The translations under genes were made by a program, and so were the position numbers. The notes beneath the pieces were generated by a model that saw only the letters and a list, made by a program, of their open reading frames with translations, had not been told where the DNA came from and ran no database searches. From Clavelina lepadiformis (lineage: Eukaryota; Chordata; Ascidiacea; Aplousobranchia; Clavelinidae), in assembly GCF_947623445.1 (NCBI RefSeq), contig NC_135241.1:8000501-8064500 (forward strand): a DNA stretch of 64,000 nt. The letters are read 5' to 3'. Below are positions 32,276-43,526 of this stretch, one piece after another (the first letter of the stretch is position 1; every line of letters begins with the position of its first letter).

Positions 32276-35200
32276 TCAAAAGGCCTGCTGAGGAGCTTGA
32301 CCATTTTTCACAAAAACAAGTCTGTGTCTTCGACCATGGTGATCGTAAACGTAGCCTGTTTTCGTCAAGGATTCCGCAAAAGAATCAATCTTTATTCTTG
32401 GCGATACAGCAGCATATTTTCTACATAGAAATGAATAGTTGAGCTAAGTACGTTTAATTAAATCACTCATTTGCTTAAATAAAACAAAAACTAACTTGTG
32501 AATGTTCGGCACGTATTGTCTTTGCAGAGGTCGTGGGGTGTCTATCGACTGAAGTTTTGTGTTTCCCATTTCCAAGTATTTCTTAGTTTGTCTTGCTGTT
32601 TCTACTTCCGTGTCGAGAATAAGTTTCCAAGATGCGTCCATAAGCCTCTGTTGACAAATATTTTTCGTAAAAAAGCATTGAAAGTCAAAGCACAGTCGAA
32701 AAATACACTTGATTGTTTGTTTAAAATACCATTGGAAGGTAATCAAATACAGTACACAGATGAATGTTGTCTTGATATTATTACGCGGTTTTCAAAAATA
32801 ACAGTAAGATCATTTATAGTCAGGGTTGCCATACCGTCCGTATCTCTAAGATTTGTCTTTCTTTTGAAGGTCTGTGTTTTAGAAAATACTTTTTGTCCTT
32901 TTTTCTGAGAAATGTTCTTATTTTTAGGGCAGAAGTTCCTATTTTAGGCATTTCGACAACTTTGATACACTTCTTTGTACCAAAGACATACCAAAATTAA
33001 TAACATGTAAACAGCAAATAGTGTCTCGTTTTTTTTTTGTTTTTTTTTTCTTTTAGAAACATTGATTGTCTTCTAATGTTGTGCACTGTTTAAGGGAGTA
33101 TTCTTTTTTCATTACCTGGCGTCCTCATTTTTGGGTCCAGACCAATGGCAACCCTGTTTAGGCCTATAGTTCACAACTCGTAAACTATTAGGAATTATAG
33201 GTTTTCGTGAAACTACACAAAACTTTGTCTGGCATATTAACTATAGCTTGTCATAGATAGCTGCATAAAAGCGATTTGAGGTTGTTGCATAACAAGAGGA
33301 ATTTATAATATCTTGCATAAAATAAAAACCTTTGTTTCATGGTCCGAGATACTAGGGGGTGGCGCCCTCCTAATGGTCCTAACAGCGCTTCTCAAAGGCT
33401 TGAAGCTTTTCTTTTGCATGTAAGCCGGTCCAGGTGAAGGTTGGGCGTTTGCAAACTCAATACTGAATGTTTGATTTGCATTCCACATCGGATGGTCTAC
33501 TGTTGCAGCTTGGAAAACTCTTTAAGACAATTTTTGGGCTTAGTTGCAGTACTTATACGGACACAAAAATGTATGTTATTGTACATGAATAATGCCATAA
33601 TGCAGTGTATCTTAACCTTTTCCGATCCTAGCACCCCTTTAAACATGTTGGAACAGTCTAGCACCCATGTAGACCAAATTCTACAACATAACTTGGCAAG
33701 TGCACAATAATCACTTGCTTGTTTCCAGAAAAGTCTTACTCTTTTTTTGAAAGCAGTCTGGCATCTTTTTGCTTGCTTAAAGAGACCGTATATTCCTCAC
33801 AGCTTCCGTATACTATGCCATGTTATTCCGGCCATGAATTTGTCGATAACATGTTAAAAAGTAATATTTCGATATTTATCTGCCTTCTACTTAGCACTTT
33901 TCAGCACTCTCTAAAATTGATTTTGGTACTCCCAATGGGTGCTAAAACCCCAAGTTAAAGAAACGCTGCCGTAATAAAAGAGATAACCTATGTTTGTTTT
34001 AATAAAAGATTGAAAAGCAAGATTTTTTCATTTTACTTCCTCAGTGATGTGTTAATTTCCTTTCCTCTTTTCTGGTGGTTTTGCCTTTCTGTAGAATGCT
34101 TATACGACTGAATCCTTCCTAACGCGCTTCTAATTTGTGCGTGTGTGAAATGATGTCTCAGGGAAACGTCTTGGGGTGACTGCATAAGCATTGGCCGAGG
34201 CAAAAGCTTCGGAAATCCACGTCTTGGTAAATAGGATGGTGACGTATCAAAACCATCTTCTCGTCGCTTCACTTCAACATAAAACTTTAACTTCTTTGCT
34301 ACCGACGTAACCAAATCTTTGGAAGAGCAAGCTATCTTGTCCGCATTTTGTACTTCCTGAAGCAATTAAAATATTAAATCATTTAGGTATGAAACTATAA
34401 TAGACATTTTAATATGGTATAGTTATACTAATAGAGTTATTTCAACTTTAAAGCGTGTTTCAACCTGGCATAAAAGTTTATTTAAAGAATTCCAAGCCTA
34501 TAGCTTTATACAAATAAGCTATGCTTCGTCATTTCTGTCAAGTGTATATACCAATGGGTGAAATGATGTCAACGTTTTATTTGCTTAAAAATTGACGACG
34601 GTAGGCAAAAGGAGTTAAATTAAGACAGAGTATAAGTACATTTAGGTAAGTTCTTTGTGCGAAATTTTCACCTACTTGATATACCTCATACGCTACAACA
34701 TCACGCTTGGCATTGAAGATACAATACATAAGGCGAATACTTTTTATAGGAAGTTTCACTCACTATCTATTTCGGTATTTTTTAGTAAAATTTTAACAGT
34801 TCTTTCACAATATAATTTGACCGATAAATTAGAAAAATTTGCTATAATTATTTTAGATATGCCTTGTTTTTTCCTCCTTTACTTGATATTAAATGCCTAC
34901 AACAAAAATATAAACATATAATGTGATTGCTTCCGCTAAATTGATAAACGACAGCCTGTATATGAAAAATGATAAGCCTATAATAAGATTTATTTATAGC
35001 TTAAGTAAAATGGAAAGCAAATGTACATACCATTTTGAGAATTTATCCTCAAAAATCTTCAATTTTTTATTAAGTGGTTTTCAGATTTTTTATCTCACTC
35101 TTGTGAGATGTATACGTGAGACTTATTTTCAACACAAAATAGCCTGTTTATATTTAACCTTCTAACAGCAAATATTGTACTACAAAGTAAAATATAAATA

Positions 35201-36085
35201 CACTAAACCCTATCGCCTTTATTACAGTATATTTCTTACAAGTGTCTTTTATTGTGTGGGCTGTCAAGATATCAGGTAAGGGATTAAAATAATCTGATTT
35301 GTCGTATCACGTTTCCAAAGTTTCTCTCGCTGTTTGTTGACTCAATAGCGGAAAGGTTGTTGATTCTGAATGTATTGTGTTATGTCATACAAGTTGAAAA
35401 AATAAAAAGGATAAAAGAAAAGACGATTACAAAAACTATTTCAAACAGAAAGGGCACGGCATTCATTTGTTCTAAACATGCGGCTGAAATCATTAACTTT
35501 GATCGTAAATTTGTATACTTTGTATAACTATACCCCAAATTGCCAGTTCAGAAAAAGGTAAATGTATAGCATTTGGCTATTTTTACAAACCTTTACCTGA
35601 TGTTTTGATAATACTCACAGTATATTTGAGTGTTATAGCTATTAAATAAGCTATAAAAAATTTAACTTGCGGAAATCTCAACTCACGAATGACTCAATCC
35701 ACCAACGATTAAACATTGCTTCATTCCACCCTGGCCAATTCTCAAGCCAATGATAAAATAAAAGACAAAATAAAGTTTATATTACTCATTATCAACTTAA
35801 AAGTTTTATTTTGCAGCATTTTCAAGCTTATATGGAGAAGTTTTTGAAGGACAGAGCAAACTTAAGCATTGAGCATTTCTTCTTTGATCATTGCTAGTTG
35901 CTATGCTGCTGGACTTTTAGCCCATACGCAATATAGGATCGAGTCAATCGATGTGCTGTAACCTACGTTATTTCGATATCTGGCGCATTTCACAATGGTT
36001 TTGTTGTAGTAAACTTTCTAAATATTATCTCTAGCCTTCACACAGTCGAGTCACACTGAAAAGCGAACTTACACCATACTGACAT
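32276..36085 (-). CDS. Unrecognised multi-exon gene (about 269 aa)
   Basis: Five - strand exons join without phase conflict: 35687-35740, 34037-34356, 33330-33462, 32496-32647 and 32276-32420 (TGA). A two-codon first exon 36080-36085 (ATG at 36085) completes a start but uses a weak GTATGG donor. Splice sites for the others are good (GTGAGT, GTAAAA, GTTTTT, GTTAGT; acceptors end TTCAG, TTCAG, CAACAG, TGTAG). The product has Trp-rich NWPGWNEAMFNRWWIESF at the start, then KKLKFYVEVKRREDGFDTSP, LPRRGFPKLLPRP, FANAQPSPGPAYMQKKSF, RAPPPSISDHETK and a C-terminal KTGYVYDHHGRRHRLVFV. It is basic and proline-containing, with no membrane segment or signal peptide. It looks like a conserved soluble protein, but I do not recognise the family, and a longer 5' end is possible. 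Confidence 0.6.
33603..33968. mobile_element. hAT-like MITE inside an intron
   Basis: Left end CAGTGTATCTTAACCTTTTC followed by TAGCACCCC; right end GGGTGCTAAAACCCC, then TTAAAGAAACGCTG. These are inverted relatives. Flanks CCATAATG (33595-33602) and CCGTAATA (33969-33976) match at 6 of 8 positions, like an aged 8-bp hAT duplication. It lies in the intron between exons 34037-34356 and 33330-33462 of the leftward gene, is 366 bp long and is non-coding. Confidence 0.75.
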
Positions 36086-39000
36086 TGCGAAAGGCTCAAA
36101 ACACCAACGGTCGTACTGGTACTGTGCTTGTGTGATTTCGAACACTGTTCGTTTAAAACTGCCTAATTTATGCAATTACACTAAAAAGTCTTGTGTCTTT
36201 AATCTTTTTCGAAAAAAATCAAGTTCATTGATCGAATTCTACGACAACTAATAACTAGATTGGCTGAATCTACGTGAAGACTGCCTATACTTGAATCTCA
36301 GAATAAGTCACGGGAAAATATGTCACTGGTAAAAAAATCATGGATAAAAGTCACAGCACAAAATAATAAAACTATGTTGACACGTTGATATAAGTTACAG
36401 CCAATAATCGGCAACGTGTAGGGTATTATTTTCTCACGGAATATTTGATATTCTGCAGGACTGAGATTAGATAAACTTTCTTGTCGGAACTATAGATCGC
36501 AGAAAAAAAAAACCTTGACGTATAAATGCGTTTACTCCATTTTTGGTCTCTGTTTTATGAGGTTCTTAAATTTAAAATACCAAAGGAATCTTTTGATCTT
36601 ATTGTAGCGACTTCCTTACCACTACCACTCTAAAAGCTGCCACAAGTGTAAAGTATAGGCTACGTTATTTATTGGTATATATAAAAAATCAAAACTCCAT
36701 TCTTCTACTGAGGTGCGAGATGGCCACCATCTCCATGGTTGTATTTAGCTACACTGGCAGACGCGTTATTGCCAACATATATGTACGATTTTGAATAATG
36801 TTACCCCGATAAAAAAGAACGCAAATACTTAGGGGAAAGTCGTCCATATGATGACACATTGCCCAAGATGGGACAGCGTAACAACTCTTTTCAGCCACAT
36901 TATGGCACAAAAATTACTTTTGGCTTAAGTCCATTATATTGTCACCTTCTTTTTGACGAACAGAACTAACAAACAAACTCTAGCTTACTTTGTGTTTTGA
37001 GCCATTTTAAATTTTAAATTCTGCGTAGATTTTGCTGCAGGTTTTAGTTTGACGTTGCAGTTGATTTTCTTTTGTTGTACTAACAAACAAAAGATATAAT
37101 CTAACATAAGAGATAAGTTAAAAAATTGACAGGCATATAGCGACTTGTTAATTAGAAACGGTTTATTGAGAGTGTAATGGTTACTCAGTACTCTAAAATG
37201 CGATATATTGTCCAACTTGAGGAATTACAGCATCATGCTTATACGGATACGGTTCCCAAAATTTTTTAAGCGCGGCCTAAATCGGAGTTTAATTGGTGAA
37301 CATCTTGTGACCCAAGCCTCAAACAGCGTATTTTAACACGAAAAGAATAATGATTGTATGGATGATTTTGTATGCTGCAAGTTGCTAAGTTCGTTTTGAA
37401 TGTGAGAAATCTACTCTTTTCTCAAGTACCTAAGATACACACAGACAAGCAGTGATATAGATTGTTGTGTTCACTCACTACGAAACAATGTATTTTGTAA
37501 CAAACATAGGTTTTCATCGCATTCGAGGCGACCCATTTTTAGATCCTTCTCGACCCTTGTTTGCGTCGCGACCCATACTTTGGGAAAAAATGTATGATGT
37601 TGTTGGGAACCAATGCTGATTTCTATATCGTTAATTATATTTTGACTTAGCTTAGCTCAAAGCGTTTGTTCTGTAGTAGGTTACAAATGTTTTGTTGTTG
37701 TTTGTTTTTGCCGTTTTGTAACAGTGTAAATTTATCAAAATTTATAATGATATGAACAAACGAAGAAGATAAAAATAAATATAGGGTATATAGGATATTT
37801 GTTTATCCGCAATGGTTCACGCGCTTATGACATTTTAGAAATCATCTTACAGAATGGAAAAAAATCAATTAAAAAGGGAATGTCTACAACACAACTAAAG
37901 ACTTTTTTCGCAGCATCATTAAATGAACAATTTTTCAAAATTAGTTTGTAAACCACGGATGCTAAATTTCAAACAAAAGCAAAATACTTTCACGTTATTT
38001 GGCTTAATACCATGCAAACTTTAAGAAAGGTTGCCTAGTTGTAAGTCGCTCAATAAATTACAAGAATATTTATTAAAACTCATGCGCCTAATTTCAAGCA
38101 ATACCACAATCCATAAAACGTTTACAGCCAAAGTAGATCGCGTAGGTTAGATTAAGTAGATTACTTCATATTTGTTTAACATGAACTATGCCTATTAGTC
38201 TTTGATTGATTGTTATACCACAACCAATAGACCGACTGAAACATTTACCTAGATTGCCCGGAATTACAAAAAGGTTTAGGCTGTAACGTATATAGACTAC
38301 ATACAAAACTAGAATCTATGGATTTCTTTTTTGCGACTATCTAGGCTACATCCGATTTATTTTACTGCAAACATCATTCCTGCAATCACAAGGAATCAAG
38401 AGTTAGTTATTCTTGAAATTAGCTGTAACCAGGCTATTTAAAACCTGAGCTATACTTGCATATATGTAGTTAAGTACTGATATTTACAATTTATGGTTAT
38501 AGTATGTATTAGCGCGACGAGAAGGACATTATACTGTAGCCTATAAGTGGGCCTACTGTATATTGTTGAATTGTTTCTCGGCCACAACTGAAGCTAACTT
38601 GAGCTTATTCAAATGGCAGGTAACAAAATGTGTCAAAGTACAGGTATAACTTGACGTGAAGAACTGTCTCTAAAGACCATCTGTGCGCCTCCATGACTAA
38701 AAGACGACAACCGATGCGTTAAAAAAAGGGAAAACCCAATGATTTATTCGGCTAAATAAAAGTGGTGCCATGCTACCACCTAGCGGACAGAGTGGCGAAC
38801 GCTACATAGCAGTTTCTTTACTTCAGAAAAGTGAAAACTTGAAAATTTGTGACATGGTCTGTATATCAAATCCGGAGCATTCTTCTATAAATCATTTTTT
38901 CCGCTGCTATGATGTTATGTCGAATTTCTGCGGTAAATAAGATGGTAACTAAGATGTTTCTCATTCTTAACATAGAAGAGACAATTTAAACATTTTGAGA

Positions 39001-40111
39001 AGCCGAACCTTTTCAGTGATCAAAAGTTAGCGATCTGTTAAAATAGTTCCAAGTTTGTTAAAGGCGGCCTTGTCAAGGGCTCTTTTTTCTGCGAATATTT
39101 TTTTTACGTTGAGCGTCAGTTTGTTACCAGGGAGCGGAGGTAATTGAATGACGTCATCATCTGATAAATCAAACAAGTTAAAAGTTCATTCTTCTATAGT
39201 GTTGTGTCTAGTGTGATACAGAGTCCTGGAATCAGTTGGTGTTGACGTTTATCGGATATTTTTTGCTGATTTCGGCGGTTTTATCGGAAAAGTTCTGTAG
39301 ACACATCGCCATTGGAGACGTTGATATGAGAACCGTATTAGCCTATTAGCGCAACGGCTATTGTTTATTTTTACACCGTTCATAAAGGATCCCCTCTCAT
39401 CCATCAGAGCAATAGGGACATGTTGTTGGTTTGAGCTTTTTAATTATACACATAAGTTATTCTTAGCCTACGTAGGTCTATATTGCAACTTTTAATTTAC
39501 ACTAAAAAACTTGACCGACTATAATTTTACTTGGAAACGTTATTGTTTGGTACTTGTGGTGGATTGTACGCTAAGAATTGAAATATTGGCTGTCTGACTT
39601 TTACAACATTGGTTTTCTACTGAATATTGTCTGTTTATTTTGGATATGTTTTTGCACTTACTCGAATCTTGTAGCCTACATAAGCTATATTTACACTCTG
39701 TAATTAGTAATTTGCTCGTGCGCTCTGGTGGTCTGACCGTATTTTAACAAGAAAGTTATTTCATCTCTAGGTAGTAGTAAATTAGTAATACGTAAATGTA
39801 AATCGTAAAATTTGTGTTTTTGGGTTAATCGATGAAATTTCCTTAGTTAAATGTAGTTCAATATGATCTATGCCTAACTATAGCTACCGGTAAGTTATTT
39901 TTACAAAGTAGCCCACATAGTACGTCAGTATTGTATTTGAAAAGCAGTGGTACGCTAGGGCTTTCAGTTATTCATTGATTTTTGGGAGCATTTTCTGTGT
40001 TATTGTGTGATCACAAGATTAACACACTACCTTTCGTTACCCACATCCCATGGTAAAAATAACCGGCACGATAAAGACACAATTAAAGATCAAGTTGCCA
40101 GGAACCCTTGG
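36086..40111. other. Long gene-free stretch
   Basis: About 4 kb without a supportable exon. It holds a relic of the GGGTCGC MITE family (37517-37600) and an isolated TGACGTCA at 39149-39156. Small ORFs here have no splice context or protein-like composition. Confidence 0.45.
37517..37600. mobile_element. Relic of the TTCTCAAAC/GGGTCGC hAT-like family
   Basis: GAGGCGACCCATTTTTAGAT, then GTCGCGACCCATACTTTGGG, recalls the terminal region of the 15244-15588 element. No intact terminus or target duplication remains, so this is only a resemblance over about 80 bases. Confidence 0.3.
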
Positions 40112-40203
40112 TGACGTCAAGCCATCGTCATGCTTTACTGGTCGAAATTATTAGCTGCTCTGCTGCGCCGCCAATCAGATCGTTTGAGAAGAATGCCACG
40201 TCA
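40112..40203. promoter_or_regulatory. Candidate ER-stress-type promoter cluster upstream of the KDEL receptor
   Basis: Within 92 bases lie TGACGTCA (40112-40119), CCAAT (40171-40175) and CCACGTCA (40196-40203). The last reads TGACGTGG on the other strand, the ATF6/XBP1 unfolded-protein-response element. The following 250 bases are locally less AT-rich. KDEL receptors are known UPR targets in animals. The cluster is 3.3 kb upstream of the start codon, so it would require a non-coding first exon near 40.2-40.5 kb, which I could not fix. Confidence 0.45.
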
Positions 40204-42217
40204 GTTCAGTGTGAAATATTATGTTGCCGCATGCGATTTTCATTAGAGCGATTCAAAATTTCGAGATGATATTGCGAACTTTTGCCTAGGAAAGCGCGCA
40301 AAAGTTTGAGGAAAGTTTGAGCAAAGATATCGCTTAACAAATGATATCTATACGTTGGGAAATTGATAATGTTTTCAGCTTATTATGTGTTTAGAATTAC
40401 TGCGTAATGCACTAGGTATTGCCCATTGGAAATTAATTCCGATTCCGGTTATCCGGTTAGTAAATTCGTTGAAGACTTTGGTCTGGTATACAACTGCACA
40501 ACCACAGGTCGCCTTCGTATGCTAGACCCCAGCTACTGAAATTGTGACATCATCTGGTTGTGCACTTGAACATTAGACCTAAATTGAGTTCTGACTCAGG
40601 TTGGAAAATTTGCAAAATTAGTTGCTAAAGTGAATTTTGTAAAGAAAATGTGCAAGTGTATCCCGCTGTTGTAAAGAGGAAACATCTGACAATGTTGCAA
40701 AATATTCCAGCAGTTTGAGCAAGTTTTGTGCAAGTATTACTGCAGATAGGATTAAATTGTGCAGTTGATAAATTGCAAGCACTGCATTGCAAACTTCCTG
40801 GTGTGGACCATTTTTCAGTTACCTGGAATATTTTAGTTGATCCAATAGAACACTTGACATTCTTAAAGTTTTTTAACAAAAACATGAGGGTTATCACAGG
40901 AGTAGAAATTTATGTTTTGTTTTATTGTACAAATGCAGCACCGTGACCCTGGTATTGTAGTTAAAAAGTTTGCTTTTAATGTACCTGGTAAATACATTTA
41001 AAACAAAAATTTTTTCAATGTTAACCTAACAAACAATATATACCGACCTCTGCTAACGTTATAGCAGTTAGCACTGAAATTGCAATTGCGGGATCCTGGT
41101 TCACTATGTGGTAGTGCTAAACTATATTAAAATATTTATATACCCTTTTAATTCCTTTGAGCAAGACGCTAACAACAAAACAGTACCACACAAAAAATGC
41201 ATTCATTAAAAATTTTTAACTACGGTAGGGCCTGAGGAATTATTGTTGAGCATACATGGTGTTAAATATTTTGATGTTTTAGCAATGAATATACTTGTAG
41301 TGTAAAACTGATCGCAAGGTTTGAATTCTTGCAAAAATATTGCAATTAATTCTTTACTATACGCACTCTACGGCTTAAAACATTCACAGGTACGAACAAA
41401 ATCTTTATGTTCAATTTTTCATTTTTTTCAATGAACAGTACCATTGCCTACGATTTTTGGCCACTTTTTTAAGCCTCACAAGGCTGTAGGGCAGGATTAC
41501 AGTACAGTGGTAACCTCTTTATATGTCTATGGGCCGCAAGTAATAATTCCAGCCATTCATAAAACTAAAGTTAAGCCTGTTCCCAATTCGATATGATCCC
41601 AATTTTTTGCATTTTTTCTTGGTATAAAATAACCCAAACCAAAGTCTGAAACCCTGTGTTAAAGGCCTGATTTCAAAGCACAATCGCATAAAATTTAGTG
41701 CTAATACGATGCAATGATGTTTTTTAAGTATAGTGTGCTATGTCGAATGTAACCAAGCGACGCACCATTTCTTCCCACTTTCTTTAGCATATATATATAT
41801 TTTTCTGGGCGGCAAACTGAGTTTCTAATCTAAGGGTTGTGTTACAAGCTCAATTATATTATGAATGAGTTTTTTCGTTTTTCAAATCGTCTTTATTTGC
41901 AGTTACTGTGGCGTAACTATTGCAGAGATTACTCTCTTTTCCTGACTTTGATTGTAACTACAGTAAGCCTATAGTATATTTCATGTCTATATAATAATAA
42001 AACAATTCACACATATGGTTCGTATATGATGTAAGGTCATTTGCTGACATACATTGAACCATAGGCTGAATAACAGTACTTTACCGTATACGATACATCT
42101 ACCAATTTATGAACAATTCAAGATCTGAATGCTTTTTTGAAAGTAACTTGTTCGTAATTCGGGGATTTACTATACATTGAAAGCATTCATACTTCTGTAA
42201 TACACTAGATATTACAC
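40204..42217. other. Upstream region or 5' intron of the KDEL receptor gene
   Basis: No coding exon seen. Overlapping small ORFs at 40.63-40.95 kb on both strands lack splice signals. A tRNA-like A/B-box resemblance near 41045-41100 is too weak to call. Confidence 0.4.
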
Positions 42218-42587
42218 AAAGGTGGGCAGTATCATGGTACTGAATTACTGAACCACAGTACTTATAAAGTGGTTTTGAGAATTGTAGATTTTTCAAAGCT
42301 TCATTTTTATTAAACCCTAATGCCAATTTTAGCACTTTTCATGTTTTCAAATCTACAAATATCTTATAAACTTGCAAGGAGTGAGTTCGCATATTTTTTG
42401 TTGTTAAGTAACCTTTAGCAGGGTCATAATAGTGGCAAAAATGGCACTTGCAACAGGATCCGCTGTACAAAAAGTACCAAACTACTTTTTTTAAATAGTG
42501 CCGAATACCGGAACTGTTGGTACATTGTTTGCCAAGTACCAGTACTGTTACCAACGGTACTTTCAAAGTACCAACTGCCCACCTCTG
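42218..42587. mobile_element. hAT-like MITE (GGTACC-rich family), intact ends
   Basis: Ends CAAAGGTGGGCAG and CTGCCCACCTCTG are inverted repeats with one mismatch, followed by GTACC-rich inner sequence. A perfect 8-bp target duplication ATATTACA flanks it (42210-42217 and 42588-42595), the length expected for hAT. It is 370 bp and non-coding. A partial copy of the same family is at 20819. Confidence 0.9.
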
Positions 42588-43526
42588 ATATTACATATCC
42601 TTGGTAGAGTAGTGATCAGAGCACTGGACTTTCAAACAAGATTAGCTGCTCGATGGAATTAGGCTTTTGTTGCCATTTCAAGTGAAGATATATATTGGCA
42701 AGTTTAAATTTTGCAAAAATCTCTTTTGCTTCAAGGATAAGCGTTTTGATAATAACCTGCCATTATACGATTTGTTCCACGTGGTTGATGGAATAGAACA
42801 GGCAGTATGACTTACCAATGACTTCTGACAAAGAAGTGTTTTTTAGAATTTAGTTTAGCATTTCAACATAACTTTTTATACTGTTTTAAAGGAACTGTTT
42901 TTACTTTGCTTTGATAAGGCTTAATCCTTCAATTTACAATGTTTAATACGAGATTATGACGTTTTAATAACTTTGTTGCCACCATGATAACAGTTTGACT
43001 GGACCACATCAGGATCAACACAAATTTGTTCGATTAAATGAGAAGAATGAAATCTTGCCTTTAAGTGGTCCGCATATGCCACTTTCCACCATTTTTCTTT
43101 AGAGCTAAAAGCATTTATTCCTTTAACAGTGCAGTACTGTATTCGGTACATAGTACTTGATTCAGTTAGATAACAATTGATTTAATGATGAAGCATTTGT
43201 TGTTACATAGCTTAGTCCAGCGAATGTTACGCGTGTATACTATTTTAGCGGGTATTAAGCGGGAAAAGTTATACAGAAATATAGATTTGGATTCGGGACT
43301 GGTCAAAATTGTTCTGATTAGGCAGGTGGACCGTTTAAGACAGGTCGACTGAAGCTAGATTTGCATATATCTATTTTGAATGTCCAAACTGTGCTAAGGA
43401 TAATAAGAAAGTTAAAATCATTTAATTGTGATTCTGGATGCATACATTCTTTGTATTGATTTTTTTAATTTTGTTGTTTGCAGGCAATTTTTTCTTAAAA
43501 CTGTCATATATTACACAAGATTCAAC
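42588..43526. other. Region just upstream of the KDEL receptor start codon
   Basis: No coding exon. Directly after the MITE, 42602-42660 (GGTAGAGTAGTGATCAGAGC...) vaguely resembles a tRNA-derived SINE head but lacks a usable B box. The part nearest the ATG may be 5' UTR. Confidence 0.35.

Noticed and set aside
32498-32908. 136-codon + strand ORF as a gene
   Set aside because: It overlaps the - strand exon 32496-32647, which has good splice sites and phase-compatible neighbours; the + strand reading has no such context.
40625-40946. Overlapping ORFs on both strands (90 and 72 codons)
   Set aside because: No splice context, no family motif, and equal openness on both strands suggests chance.
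42602-42660. tRNA gene or SINE head
   Set aside because: An A-box-like start but no acceptable B box or cloverleaf.
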